From Chiua virens (lineage: Eukaryota; Basidiomycota; Agaricomycetes; Boletales; Boletaceae): a DNA stretch of 64,000 nucleotides. Positions 1 to 12,595 of the stretch are shown here, in pieces. The position numbers and the translations under genes were made by a program. Positions within the stretch are counted from its first letter, which is position 1. Each line of letters starts with the position of its first letter. The notes below the pieces were generated by a model. It made no database searches, had not been told where the DNA came from, and saw only the letters and a program-made list of their open reading frames with translations. The stretch covers positions 930,001-994,000 of the forward strand of contig JAHNUO010000005.1 of the NCBI GenBank assembly GCA_019787685.1, given 5' to 3'.

Positions 1-1235
1 TTGCCCTCGTTACATTCCCGAACAATGTCATCCGGACTCGCCTCGAATTTCTTCTTGGACCGGAGAGCAGCAGCAAGTTCTTGGAATGTAGGCTCTCGAC
101 CTAGACGTGCTTCGCAGTACAATCTTGGCTCGGAGGCGATGGCCATCGATCGTGCTTCCCTTGCAAAACTGTTCTGCCCAATTTCGTTTCATCTACAAAG
201 AAAAAATGTCATGTAAGTGTCCGATCTTTCTTTCCAGTCGGATCGGGACGAGTGGACCAAAAGTCTCACCTGGTGCGACTGTGCGTTCCACTCGTCGCGC
301 ACGAGAGGCGGCGCTGCCGTCAATGCATACTGACCCATGTATTGCCATGCATGGATCCCCACACGTACGACGACGCGCATGATCTTTGGCCACCGTTCTT
401 CACCATGCTTGCCAAACTTGAGAAAAAATCCCGGCGCGCCCGGCCAAAGAGGGACGTGCGGGTCATATTTGGGATTGATGTACATGAAATCGTCCAGTCC
501 ATGCGTGAAGTTCTTGCTGGCCTGGGGAAACATGTCGCTCGGGCGGCCACCCCAAGTGCGGGACATGAACATCCTTGTCGCGGTCGCCTCGAGGAGAGGT
601 TGAGGGACGTCGAGGTCGATCGTCTCCAGCCCTATGAGTGCGAGTCGGTCTCGGACGATGTTTTCGAACGAGATGTCTTCGGGTTTGACCTCGCTTTTGA
701 TCCTCGCCTAAGAAAAAGCTACGGTGAACGCGTGTACGGGTGACGCCCAAATAAAGATATCATATACCTTGAGGAGGAAGGGAAACTTGATCTCTTGTTC
801 CTCCGCCTTGAGTGGGGGTATTGGCTGTGATTGTTCTCCGGAAGCAGGCGCCAGCTGTTGTCCTGTCCTCGTTCCTGTTCTCGTTTCGCAGTCGATCGAC
901 TTGTCGCAACGTCGGGACGAGGACCTCGACTCTGATAGTCCCCCGCTGCTGCCGTCCGAGACCAGCTTGTCGCCGATCATTGACCGACGTGCCGTTTTCG
1001 CGTAACTTGTAGGATAGCCGCCTGGTTCGATGGGGACGCTGTAGTGAAACCCCTTTGATCAGTCAATCCCCGATTTGATCGCTCGTTGTCCTGCCTTACC
1101 GTCGTGGTGGAACTGAGCCCGTCGCTGCGGGGAGGCATCTTTGACTTGAAATCTTAGTCGCGAGGAAGTTGAGAACGCGGGCTGCAGCGATCTCGACGCG
1201 CAATCTGGCGCGTTCAACCAGAGTGTGGACTCTTC
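1..1235 (-). CDS. DUF6697-domain protein, 3' end cut by window edge
   Basis: Product of unknown function. The minus strand carries a spliced frame with the hallmarks of the DUF6697 family of Agaricomycetes: an N-terminal region with GGYPTSYAKTA, then RTWGG, MFPQ, PGAPGFF and a WQYMGQY motif near 290-370. A GT..AG intron at about 709-768 joins two exons in phase. A second intron, from a GTGAG donor at about 265, is best closed at a CAG near 176, which restores a frame reading LYCEARLGREPTFQEL to the left edge. The coding frame stays open upstream through RVEIAAARVLNF to about 1235, but no in-frame ATG is seen, so the first exon and the start are unresolved. It ends about 140 bp from the stop of the next minus-strand gene. 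The family assignment rests on remembered motif pattern; the gene is partial. Confidence 0.65.
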
Positions 1236-1376
1236 AAGCGTTCAAACTTGTACTGGCGATGGCATGGAATCGAGAACGGGCAGATGCAAACTACACGTGT
1301 CGAACCGCGGTGAACCCGCAGCTCGGTTCGCCTAAGTTCAAGCCGATTACACCAAGCACGTTGTATTAGTCTAATC

Positions 1377-4300
1377 TCACAATATCATCGTCTTTGTATC
1401 CACATTCCTGCGGGTTGCTTTGACCCTGCCCCTCGACCTCGCACTCCGTCTCGCCTCCTTGGCCACCGCACTCCTGTACTCCTCCACCTTGAGTATCCCC
1501 ACCACCTTTCTCGCAGCCTCCACATCATTATGCAAATAAAGTGCTTTGATGAACATCTTGAACAACGGCTTCGCATGCTTCTCAAATGAGACAAAGGTTG
1601 GAAGCTTCGAAAAGCCAGCCGTTCCCAAGGACAACGTCTGTCGCGTACCAAAGGGTGGATGCAGGGTCGAATACTCCGCAGCGGGGCACCCACCCCTAAC
1701 GAGTTGATCAAACAACTCGCGAAGCCGCGGGGAATCGAACGCTGACCGCCAGTCGATCAAAACTCTGACCAAGATGTTGACGGTCACTCGATCAGGTCGA
1801 AAATTGTGGTCCTGAACAAGGTTCTCCAGCAAAGCGAGGAATTTGCGAACGCGTTTTCCATTACGTGGCGCGGGTTGACGAGATACTCCATGGAGCAAGA
1901 TATTCCCCAGGGCCGTACACCGCTTAGAGGGGAGCGTAGGCACTGCGCAGGTATAAACGCGTTTGGCAGCAAGAACACGACCTGATCTCAAAAGCTCCTG
2001 AAGGGAACGTTCAAGTGGAGGCCCTGAGTAGGAACAACGCCGCAGACGAGAAGATAGCCTAAGCGATGCTGGCCCGCGGGGAGGACAACTTCGAGTAAAC
2101 ATTCGGGATAGCTCGGTGCGTATCTCGGTTCGACCTGCGACAATAGACAGAGATCTTGCAACCTTAGGATATACGACTGTGATAGTATTAATGAGTTTGT
2201 TGGCAGTAACAAATTGCCTGTGCTGTATAAGCACGCGACAATACCGGTCAAAAAATCGCGGCTGAAAGAAGCCGGGTGACCTTCTGAAGATGGATGCCAC
2301 GACAGGGAATAGCTGATTGTGTCTGCCATGCCGAGCTAAAACAACAAGCAGCTGCTCGAGATGCCCTCGAAAGTGTTCAGGGGGTGCACGCAAACAGTAC
2401 AACGCTGCAAGTTCGTCGACGATGGCAACATAGACATTCGGCGGCTGGTGAGTCCGTGGGTCATCCCTAAGACTCCGCGCGACTGTGGCAACGAGAATTC
2501 CCCTTTTCTCCAGAGAAAATCGATTGTAATTGAGAAACTCGATGGTTTGCCGGAGTGCACCACTGCGAGCGAGAGACATAGCAAGACTATGAGTCACGCA
2601 AGGGTCAGGCTCGATCCCGTTTTCTTTAGCGACAATGTATAGCGTATATGCGAGAAGAGCATCCAAGGACGCGAGGATTTCCACTGCGGAGGCCATGACC
2701 TGACACCGCAGTTCCAGGTCTAGAGAGAACGTGTCTAATATTGGGATCACTACGTCTGGAAGTGCACCTTGGGTACGGACTACCGTTGCAGTGTATTGAG
2801 CAACAAGTTGTCTTTGCACCAACGTCGGGGGACCTTCTGGACTGTGAACCATGTGATAAAGAGATTGACAGTCGTGGAACAAGCTCGGATCTAATAAAAT
2901 GCTTGCTATCTTGAGAAAGGATGTGTTGATCGCACATGCGACATCTGGAGAAACTGGACCCGATTTAGCAACGGGTAACCACCGCTGATACAGATTGCGC
3001 GTTGCTTCCAAAGTTCCGTTCATCGTAGCGGGTTGGATTGCGAGAGCAGATGACAGTTGTTGAAGTTTTCTCTCCACCGTGGCGAGTCCAAAGATGACCT
3101 GCCAACACGAAGTTGTTGGGGACGTCGTATGATCGCTCGTACAATGAATGCCATCAAGAAGGGGTCTTTCAGAGGAATTGAAGACGCAGAGTGAGATTAA
3201 GGAACTCCAGCGCAAAGGAAGCGCATACTCCGGAGAGAATACGGAAGAGAGATGACGGTACGGGCTCGAAGATTTGTCGAGAGAGGGGTGGGTAGCGATG
3301 CCGAACAAATTAGAGGAAAGGGAATGAGCCGTAGTTGTCGCATCCGACTTGCAATAATCCACGGCTACGTCCGTCTGAGAATATTTGAGAACAGGGTCGG
3401 GGGTCCCGTCGGCTTCCGGACGAGCACGATTCCATAGCGCGGCGAGGATAGTCTCTTGTGATCGGGTCGATAAAGCATTGCCATGCTTTATCACCAAGAG
3501 GTAAAGCAAGCGCTGTAGCCATGGATGGCACACACGCTGAGTCCGCAAAAGGAAAGAGAGGTCGCGAACAGCAAAATCAAGCAAACGAGGGTCTCGAATA
3601 GCCAGGAGTGTTTCAAGGTAGTAAGCATGTACCTCGGGATGGCGGGAATGACGACGGATGATGTGGTAATGCGTACGTGCTCGCAGAAGGGAGCGATAGG
3701 CATCAACCGGGAAAGCTGTAGGGTCTCATGCAGTATCTGGTTAATCGAGAGAAGGGAAACTTACGCTCTGAATGTGAGTCAACTCGGGCGATTGCGAGTT
3801 CGGCACGCATCAACCAAAACCGATCAGAATCATGAAGAGGCAATCCCCGTTCTGACTTGTATTTCCCCACTTTCAAGATGAAAGCCCAGTGGGTTCTCTG
3901 CGCGGACGCCTCCAAGAGACGAGATGGCAAGGGTGCACTGTATGGAATGGGTGCATGATGATTCATAGACAACGACCCAAGTATGCCTATCAGACGGGTC
4001 AACATCCCGGAATCCAACATCCCCAGCTGACATCTCGACTCTGCTCGGTAGTAAAGCGAGCGAATAGAGGTTGGTGAATGAATAAAAGGGTCAGCTGATG
4101 CGACATTTTCTAAGGACAAGTATCGTCTCAAAGAGTCGATGACCGAGTGACTGTTCCGAGGGCGTGCGGTCCTGGATGGGTCGGGATGCTCCAAACAGTT
4201 TCCGGAGGACCTCGAGGGTAGACGTACACCGTCTTGAGGGTCCTGCCACTCAGAAGATGAAGAGCCGGCTGAAGTGTCCGATTCTTGGGCCAAGTCTACT

Positions 4301-4410
4301 GTTTGGATAGCATGTACGCGACTAAACTGGGATGTCGTTTGAGCAGTGATAGAGAACAATCTTGAATACGGATGAGTCCAAGGGGAAAGTCGAGATTGTA
4401 TAACGCTCAC
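1377..4410 (-). CDS. PPR-like helical-repeat protein, probably mitochondrial
   Basis: A long minus-strand gene with one clear intron (3716-3764, GTAAGT..ACAG) that joins two exons in phase to give about 994 codons from 4410. The N-terminus is rich in Ser, Arg and aromatic residues (PYSRLFSITAQTTSQFSR) and looks like a mitochondrial presequence. The body is leucine-rich and helical. Its C-terminal part (residues about 750-950) has spaced helix pairs such as VTVNILVRVLIDW and LFKMFIKALYLHNDVEAA, typical of divergent fungal pentatricopeptide proteins involved in organellar RNA metabolism. The tail is strongly basic. The frame is open to 4410, but the codon there is GTG and an in-frame stop lies just upstream. 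Either a short 5' exon ends near 4425 at a CAG acceptor, or translation begins at an internal Met. No canonical 35-residue PPR consensus was scored, so the family call is tentative. Confidence 0.55.
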
Positions 4411-4667
4411 CGTAGAGATGAATGTCTGTCAAGACCGCCAAGGGTTCGGACGGTCCATTTCATCGACTTGGAAGCTGGACGGAACCAAAGCCGGATAACA
4501 CAGCCATCGGCATAATCCATCGGAGATTGAACTTTATTCAAGAACTGCATGGCAATTTCCGGCCGTGATTGATTGTCAAACCTTGTAATTGGCGAGTACA
4601 CAACTTCACATCTTGACCAGTCGCCTTGAAAAATCCATTGGCACTGCTGGTATGTACTTGCGGGCAT
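4407..4667 (-). CDS. small protein, possibly mitochondrial ribosomal mL53-like
   Basis: An 86-codon minus-strand frame starting at an ATG at 4667 and ending at a TGA that overlaps the 5' end of the open frame of the downstream PPR-like gene. The pattern CEVVYSPITRF, then a helix AMQFLNKVQ, then CVIRLWF and a basic stretch SKSMKWTVRTLGG, resembles mL53 of the large mitoribosomal subunit (short beta strand, helix, two beta strands, about 90-110 residues). This is a fold-level resemblance only. The start codon lies 155 bp from the ATG of the divergent cytosolic ribosomal P0 gene, a compact head-to-head arrangement. The alternative is an unrelated small ORF or the first exon of another transcript. 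Confidence 0.35.
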   Translation of the reverse strand: MPASTYQQCQWIFQGDWSRCEVVYSPITRFDNQSRPEIAMQFLNKVQSPMDYADGCVIRLWFRPASKSMKWTVRTLGGLDRHSSLR

Positions 4668-4821
4668 CGTTCAGTCTTATATTTCTTACTGTTCTTGACA
4701 GAGGTCAATCGGGAGGCACTAGTTATCTACTCAAAATCACTTGTATCAACTGCGTGAGTCCTAGCACATCCAGCACTGGAACTTTGTCCTTCATTGCATA
4801 TCCAGTTAAATCCACATCACA

Positions 4822-6027
4822 ATGGGTGCCACTCGCGCACAAAAGGAGGTGTACTTCATTAAATTGAAGGACCTGATCGCCAAATATCGTACGTGTCATA
4901 ATACCTCAGCATTGTGAGTTTACTAATTTCGACTGAATGTTTTAGCTTCGATTTTCTTAGTCAATGTCGACAACGTCGGTTCGAACCAAATGCACCAGAT
5001 CCGCACTGCCCTTCGTGGGAAGGGTATTGTGTTGATGGGTAAAAACACCATGGTCCGCCGCGCCCTCCGCTCTATCCTCTCCGAGTACCCTCAGTTTGAG
5101 AGACTCCTCCCTCACATCAAAGGAAACATTGGCTTCGTGTTCACTTCTTGCGACCTCAAGGAAATCCGCGAGGTCATCATCGCGAACAAGGTTGCTGCCC
5201 CCGCCCGTGCTGGTGCCTATGCTCCCAAGGACGTCTTCGTTCCCGCCGGTAACACCGGTATGGAACCCGGAAAGACATCTTTCTTTCAGGCTCTTGGTAT
5301 CCCCACGAAGATTGCCCGTGGTACCATTGAAATCGTGTCGGATGTTCAAGTCGTCACAGCCGGCAGTCGTGTCGGACCATCCGAGGCTACCCTCTTGAAC
5401 ATGCTGAACATCTCTCCTTTCACTTACGGTATGACCGTAGTTCAGATCTTTGACTCTGGGAATGTTTTCGCTCCCTCTGTCCTCGACATCGACGAGAAGG
5501 AACTTATCGACCGATTCATGTCCGGAATCAAGTCGATTGCCTGCATTTCGCTTGCCCTCCAATACCCGACAATTGTTTCCGTCGTCCACTCCCTCGTCAA
5601 CTCGTACAAAAACCTCATTGCTGTTTCTCTGGGTACCGATTACACCTTCGAAGGTTCTGAAAAGGTTAGTTTCGCATTATTTGCCGACTATTCGTGATGC
5701 TTTCGACATATTTTACACTGAAAATGCTGAATCCCACGATGCACCTCTCAAATTTGTCACTGATCTTTGCGCATCTACATTGAACCGTTCTGAAACTCTG
5801 ATTATTAGGCTAAAGCGTTCTTGGAAAACCCTGAGGCATTTGCTGCTGCCATGCCCGTTGCTGCAGAGTCCGCTGCCCCTGCCGCCGCCGCTGAGGAGAC
5901 CAAGGCCGAGGAGAAGGCCGAGGAGAAGGAGGAATCTGACGATGATATGGTAAGCCGATTTCTCCACATATCGCAACACACCACAACTGACTCGGTGCTT
6001 GCATAGGGCTTCGGTCTCTTTGACTGA
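4822..6027 (+). CDS. RPP0: 60S acidic ribosomal protein P0
   Basis: Stalk-base protein of the large ribosomal subunit, which binds 25S rRNA, uL11 and the P1/P2 heterodimers. Four exons (4822-4888, 4946-5664, 5809-5949, 6007-6027) with GT..AG introns give 315 residues, the normal eukaryotic length. The start is [12 protein letters not shown]. The rRNA-binding half contains [10 protein letters not shown] and the archaeal-like insert [10 protein letters not shown]. Then come FTYGMTV, an Ala-rich hinge, an acidic run (EEKEESDDD) and the invariant C-terminal GFGLFD that recruits translation factors. That hexapeptide is encoded alone on the 21-nt last exon. All parts are intact, so this is the functional gene. 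Confidence 0.97.
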
Positions 6028-6504
6028 TTACGACACGTTACCACGTACAGTCTCCGTTGTGCACCATATGTATTGCAGAATAAGAAAAACATCGTGCACC
6101 AAGAATCTGTCTGATCAGTGTTTGAGAGCATAGGGCGGATTCTATTTTTGTTGACTCGTTACTCGCCCTTCTCTGCAAATGGGGTATGTCGGGGACGGAT
6201 GTGCATATCGGATCAAAAGGGGTGCACATGGGTGAACTTGGGGTGAATATGAATCGAGACTAAGTGCCGAGCACCAAGGTTGCCTAGCCCTAGCTCATAT
6301 CATCTTGAACGCTCGCACGCCGCCGTGCTGAACGGACAAATATATCGCTGTGTCACGGCAGCGGGTTCACCGTCGCAAGCGCCTTCGCTTCTTCCATCCT
6401 TGATCACTTCGCGAGTTCCAGACAGATCCGATTACCTCCCTAATCCGGTTCTCTTGCATGATTTCTGCGAACTCGTAGCTCTTATAATCCCGGGATTGTT
6501 CGTT
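6028..6504. other. intergenic region between RPP0 and TPS1
   Basis: No gene seen. It holds the 3' UTR of RPP0 and the TPS1 promoter. A single AGGGG, which matches the core of the yeast stress-response element, occurs around 6218. One such pentamer is expected by chance, so it is only a weak hint of stress control. Confidence 0.4.
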
Positions 6505-8393
6505 ATGCCATCTTCACTCTTCCCTCACCTGTCCCTCGGTGACACCAACCTCGCCGACATGGAATTCAGTCAGGGAAACCACCTCATCGTCGTCTCCAAC
6601 AGGCTTCCTATTACTATTACCAAGGATGCCTCAGGCGAATACCACTTCAAGATGTCCTCGGGAGGACTCGTGTCTGCCCTATCTGGTTTCAAGAAGTCGC
6701 TCAACTTTACATGGATCGGGTGGCCCGGATTCTGCATCCCTCCCAAGGACCGTCCATATGTCGACAAGCGGCTCATGGACGAATACTCTTGCCATGCTGT
6801 CTACCTTGAGGATGACGTTGCCGACCGCCACTACAATGGCTTTTCCAACTCCATCCTTTGGCCCTTGTTTCACTACCACCCCGGAGAGATGACCTTTGAG
6901 GAAGAAAATTGGACGGCCTATCGTCAAGCCAACCTCATGTTTGCAGAGGTAGTCCGCTCGCAGATTACTCCTGGTACGATGGTGTGGGTGCAAGACTACC
7001 ATCTGATGCTCCTACCCATGATTCTGCGCGGTCTTGTGGATGGTACGGCGAGCGGGGACTGGCAGAAACGTGAACTGTCCAAGATCACCGAAGGATTCGA
7101 AGAGAACTTCTCCACAAATACGGAGAAGATCCCCGGCGTCAAAATCGGCTTCTTTTTGCACACACCCTTCCCGAGCAGTGAGATTTATCGGTGCGCGTCT
7201 AGTCGCTCGTCCGGCCCGGTCCGGTTGTGCTGACCAACCCCTAGAATCCTCCCTGTCCGCCGTGAAATCTTGCTCGGCATACTCTTTTGCGACCTTATCG
7301 GGTTCCATACATATGACTATGCGCGCCATTTCTTGTCTTCATGCACCCGTATACTCGGCTTGCCCACAATGCCCAATGGCGTCGAATTTGAGGGTCGTCT
7401 GGCACATGTTGGTACATTCCCCATCGGAATCGAACCCGCTTCTTTTATTGAGGTGAGTATTTGCACACGCTGTGTTGGATTCCTCACGGAACGAGGCGTC
7501 GGCGAACAGAACTTGAAGAAAGACTCTGTAAAGTCGCGTATTGCTCAATTGGAACAGCGGTTTGCGGGCGTGAAACTAATCGTCGGCGTTGACCGTCTCG
7601 ATTACATCAAGGGTGTCCCTCAAAAGCTGCACGCGCTCGAGCTTTTCCTTACACAGCACCCAGAGTGGATCGGAAAGGTGAGCCATTCGTACGCCCACAA
7701 TGGCAGACGACGATTAACATATATGGAGGTGGTGCTGGTACAACTCGCCGTTCCTTCCCGTCAAGACGTCGAGGAATATCAGAACCTGCGATCAACCGTG
7801 AACGAATTAGTCGGACGTATTAACGGCCGTTTTGGCACAGTCGAGTTTATGCCCATCCATTTTATGCACAAGAGTTTGGCTTTTGACGAACTCTGCGCCC
7901 TTTATGCCGTTAGCGACGTCTGCCTTGTTTCCTCTACCAGGGACGGAATGAACCTCGTAAGCTTACAATGACTTTACTGAGGCGTCAAATAACATTCACG
8001 CTACTTCAGGTGTCGTACGAATACATCGCTTGTCAACAAGCTCGTCAGGGTGTCATGATCATCTCCGAATTTGCGGGCGCGGCTCAAAGTCTTAACGGCT
8101 CCATCGTTGTCAATCCGTGGGACTCACAGCAAGTCGCGGATGCCATTCACGGAGCCGTCACGATGGACGCCGAAACACGCGCCGAAAACCATCGCAAGCT
8201 CTTTAAATACGTTAACAAATACTCCGCGGCCTTCTGGGGATCTAGTTTCATCAGGGAAATGGGTCGATTGAAGCAAGATAATACTGCGGACAAACAAGGC
8301 CAAGCGGAACTCGTTCAAAGAAGGGACGAGGTGCAAGGAAGTGATTTGGTGAACGGGCACGTACCTCCTCAGGTGGTAAGCCCAGCACCATGA
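6505..8393 (+). CDS. TPS1: alpha,alpha-trehalose-phosphate synthase (UDP-forming), Tps1
   Basis: GT20 glycosyltransferase that makes trehalose-6-phosphate from UDP-glucose and glucose-6-phosphate in the cytosol, for stress tolerance and control of glycolytic entry. Five exons (6505-7190, 7245-7452, 7510-7677, 7729-7956, 8010-8393) keep one frame of 557 residues. The family blocks are all present in order: VVSNRLPI, SSGGLVSAL, WPLFHYHPGEM, VWVQDYHLMLLP, FFLHTPFPSSEIYR, PIGIEP, VDRLDYIKGVPQK, STRDGMNLVSYEY and SEFAGAAQSL. No C-terminal HAD phosphatase domain follows, so this is the stand-alone synthase and not a Tps2-type fusion. A second possible start lies at 6559 (MEFSQGN); the earlier ATG is chosen because its frame is open and uninterrupted. 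Confidence 0.96.
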
Positions 8394-10620
8394 AAGGCTT
8401 CAGAGAAGGTATGACTTGGTACTCATATTTAGGGATTAACGCAGGCGTTGGTATTACATACTCACCGTCAACCACGGCCCAGTATATCTATTCGTTGGCT
8501 CTTCTATATGATTATTCCCTTTTTCCGCAAATTCTTATGACGAGCTGAAACTTTCTAGAATCGTATATAGACGAGACGGCATTATTACAAACTTTTTCTC
8601 TGGGCCACTTGCTTTCTAGAAGTTTCTCTGTAGTCACCTCTGGCATGTATAGAAAACGTGCAGTCGAACCTTTTCACTTGTGCTGAGTTGCGCAGACCAA
8701 GTTGCTCCGACAAGCCTTGTGTGGGGAAATGTTATGGAAGGCCTCATGTTCTCCATTTCTTCTCGCACCTGCCCATGTAGGTTAGGCGGCCGACAGTCGA
8801 GCACACGTCGCCCTTCGTCATATGTGCAAGTATGTACTATTCTACTCCGACGCATCGCGAGGAATAAACTGATTCTCCTGCGTTTGTGGACAATCCATCA
8901 GACTGCGTGAGCTAACTTAATTGAAACGCAGTCATCCGCGCTTTCATAGCGATCTTACCCAGTCATTGGCAACCGGTTCTCATTCACTGAGTGCCACATT
9001 CATAAAGCCGGCCTGGGTGCCCTGGTGGTAATCAGTCAATCGGTCCACAATATCTTTGTTTCCAACGTCACGGTCTTCACCCGCGGATGCGCCACGCAAC
9101 GTTGTTCTCGTTTCCAATACGTTTCGAGTAAGTATTCCCTGCTGCGTTACCACTCGAGATGGATTGTCCCGCCACCTGTGGTTCCGGCTCTCACAGAGAA
9201 TCAGTCTCCATTACGTTGGCTCGAGTCCTCCCGATTGAAACTGGTTTGGTTTAGAACTGCGCATCCGCTCGAACGGCGCCATATATCCCCGCCGGGATTC
9301 TTTTTAGGTGAGAAGGTTAGCCGCTTTCCAATGGAACTTTCAACGTGGCGACATTGCGGTCTCCTTCCAAATCTGGTTCCGAATGCATTTGTGTAACCAT
9401 GCATCTTGACCAAGTTGGTAACTTAGAACAATGCGGACACTGAATCTCCCTCCGAGCTGGGCGTTTTCTGCATTCCTTACATCGATGCGGCGCCGGCATG
9501 ATACTAATGAACTGTTATAATAATGACAGGGTATGCCAAGCTAGCCCGTAGGCGCGTGCTCAGTCTTCCGTGCCCTGATGACTATTTCGCAATCGGCGCA
9601 ATGGTCGTGGAAGGGTGCCAGTCGGAATATGGGTTCCAATTGGCATGCCACTGCTGCGCAACCTCAAATCCCCCTGGAGTTAACAGCGCCCCAAGCCCAA
9701 GCCTATACCGATTGAATGCTTGCAGTGGGTTTCTCGTCACCGTGTTGCGTCATGCGATCGAAAGCTGCCCTCTAAAGAGCAAAAACGAATTCGCGTAGGA
9801 CAAAGACCTGCAGGTCTTAGATCATCCTGCAGACCAGTACGACGGTTGCCGCAGTGTCATACATATAACTTATCAGTCTCGCATGACCCAATGGGCTTTC
9901 GACCTTGGTTGGCGTCTCCCCTCGACTCGTCGACATCCTCTCGTACTACCCTCACACGCGCATGCATCCCTCGTTGACCGTTCGCGTTCCCGAGTCGTGG
10001 GCTGTCATTCACATAGGCTGTGTTGATGCTGGCGTCTGGTGACATGTCGCCGTCTACGGATCGCGGTGATGTGATAGCTTGAATGGTTGACTGATGTGGC
10101 TGCCAAGATATCGTGACTCGTCCCCGCAGACCTGCCCAGCCATGGAACGCGGCTGCGTTCCAACCCTTGGCATAATGCCACGGAGGGTGTGCGTAGCACG
10201 ATACATGACGACAAGCGGCCTGTTGCTCCTCGCTGTCGATGGTGGATGTACCATGCTTCCCAGATCCGCCCGGATGGGGATATCCGCTTGTCTTGGTCGA
10301 TGGAGAACGAAGTGCTTACTGCAGACGTGCCAGGTGGCAAGGGGATTACCGTATACGAGCACCGGTTTGGTGATGCGGTCTCCGCTTGTCTATGTATCGT
10401 TTCGTCAGTAAGGTGAACACGTTCATCGGGCGCGCAAAGGTCGTGCTTTGTTGGCGTTGATTGAATTGAATCGTCACGATGAGCACGCAAGTGCGTGGCG
10501 CTCGCCTGGGTCAGCGACGCCGGCATTTACTACGATTCACTACGTCACATGTTTCGGTGTGTTAAGTGGGTGTAAGTAGTACTTGGTAATGCCATCCATG
10601 ATGCATTCCGACGGAGAGCA

Positions 10621-10645
10621 TGTGCTGTGTGCTGTGTGCTGTGTA
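10621..10645. repeat. short tandem repeat, unit TGCTGTG
   Basis: Three consecutive near-perfect copies of a 7-bp unit TGCTGTG lie within the large intergenic region. It is a simple-sequence tract with no evidence of function. Confidence 0.8.
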
Positions 10646-12570
10646 GGATTACGCATACTAGTAGCCTGAGTACGACGAGTAGTTACTGCTCGCTTGGCTC
10701 AACTCCCGAAAGGAACACCCAGTAACTAGGATAATAACGTTCCTATCAGTAGTCACAGAGGCATAGCCTCGACCGGACTCGCAACCCGGACATGTAAGCC
10801 TCAAGTGTCATAAGTTAAATGGATCTACTATACCTATTAGGTGAACCTGGATGCGAAATGACGGCGTACTCCTGTACCTGCTAATACTCCATGAACGGCG
10901 TGACATCTCGTGTCATAAGTTGCTGTGGGGGAACTCCCAGTCATTTGATGCGTTAGGGCATCCGAAGGAACGACGGAACTGATTCCCTGCGATGAGCATG
11001 ATAAGGCAAACCCTTGAGTGACATAACCCTTGATTGCGAATCCGTCCTGTAGCCCAATGGAGTTCCATGGTGAGCACTTCAAGTTTACTTCCCGACAGGT
11101 AAGTATATGGCGTGGCCCCTGGACCGAGAAGATCACGGGTCCAATTGACAAGAGTCTTCTCATGCACGTGCCAATAGAAATGTTCGAGCGGGCAAGGAGG
11201 TGCTATAGACTGAGGACCGGCGTTGAAGCGAAAAGATTTATTTCCGCCGTGATAACACAATCACCTCCATGGCTAGAACAAGGTCGGTCAGAAATGCTCC
11301 ATGGTTGACTAAGCGACATCTTTTGGTTCTGATTATGACATGTGAATCTTCGTTTTCAGGGGAAATTCTGCATGGAACGTCCGGCGGTCGTGAATCAGTG
11401 ATTGCTGTTTTTGGAAGTCATTTCGGATGCCTGAGGCGGATTCGTGGTCGCTAGTCAAAGTTGGCAGTCCGATAGCTCGAGGACGGCGCGTATTTAATGA
11501 GCGATTATGACCCTCAAGTAGTGTGTACAAATTAGAGTGGCGAATGGGCGAACACGCCTTGAAGGCATGGTCTTGGAATCCTGAAGTATTGGAATGAGCG
11601 AACGGAATCGATCGCGAGGGAGATGGACTGATCGATGTGGACTAACCCCTCAATATGTAAATGATGAACTGACAGGGGATAGGAGATTGGGGTAATCGTA
11701 TCCATCGTCATAAAATGATCATGACTCGGAGTGCTGTGATGCAAAGGAGCGCATACCCTAGAACGTTTGTACGGATACCGTGTGAGAACGGGTGGGATGA
11801 ACTAGCTTGAAGAAGATTGATGAAACCACTTACGATACACGAACTGGTTGTGGGGGGAACTGGATTGCGCGGTTGTGGGCGGCAGGGTCCGCCTAAAAAT
11901 ACCAGGGAATCTGGATAGCTTGACAATCCGACGGAAATGCCGGAAAAGTGAGACTACAAATAAATGGCTAAGGAGAAATCAAAGGTCAGTATGAGGTGCT
12001 AACACGACAGGAAGTATGTCCAAAGTCAAAGACACGTTACTGTATGACGAGGAGTCCCAAAAACTGCTCGCAAAGCTATCGCAATCAGGGAGCATTTCAA
12101 TAAATTACAGCGTTTTTCTTTGCCGCGGAACCTAGAATTCTGGTAAGTGTATATCGAATTAAAAATCAGAAAATTCCGACATTAGCATGCGGCTGCAGGA
12201 ACCAGGTGTGAGAAGCTGCGGACGTTTAACATATGCCTGCCAAGCCAAGACATTGATTATCTGCATCTGACGCCATGGACCGATTGGGGAATGGAAGTCT
12301 GTTGCGGAAAGATGGTATAGAAAGGAGCAGAGAGGGGAAGATATGGTCGCCTCGGATGAGAGGTAAGTGGGGGGTACTTGGTGTAGATAAGTACATAATG
12401 AAACACGGCGACAAGGCGTGGCTGTCGGGCAAGGTGGAGGACATGACGTAGCAGGTGCGGAGTCTCACGGCTGCCGGGCCGTGATCTGCGACCCAAATCA
12501 GGACTGGTGAGAGATTGACGAAGTCCGGACGACTATTCGGAAGATGCGAGTTGAATGGGGACGGTGATGA

Positions 12571-12595
12571 GCGACGACGACGACGACGACGACGG
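12571..12595. repeat. trinucleotide microsatellite (CGA)n
   Basis: About eight copies of CGA lie 240 bp upstream of the PMC1 start codon. On either strand it could be read as Asp, Arg or Val/Ser-type runs, but no supported exon covers it. Confidence 0.85.

Noticed and set aside
5809..6131. Minus-strand frames with Ala/Ser-rich translation over the end of RPP0
   Set aside because: They are mirror images of the Ala/Glu-rich P0 C-terminus on the plus strand, which is fully explained by the conserved protein.
7425..7440. tRNA B-box-like sequence (GGTTCGATTCC on the minus strand)
   Set aside because: It lies in the conserved PIGIEP codons of TPS1, and no cloverleaf could be drawn around it.
9317..9499. 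Small minus-strand frame with CKEC and CPHC pairs
   Set aside because: Only 60 codons, no extension by splicing, no known family. Two CxxC pairs in one short frame are not enough.
10005..10526. 173-codon minus-strand frame in the big intergenic region
   Set aside because: Composition is unstructured, there are no motifs, and opposite frames are equally open. Likely chance.
12571..12595. CGA repeat considered as a coding poly-Asp or poly-Arg tract of PMC1
   Set aside because: It lies upstream of the supported ATG at 12837, and no exon joins it in frame.
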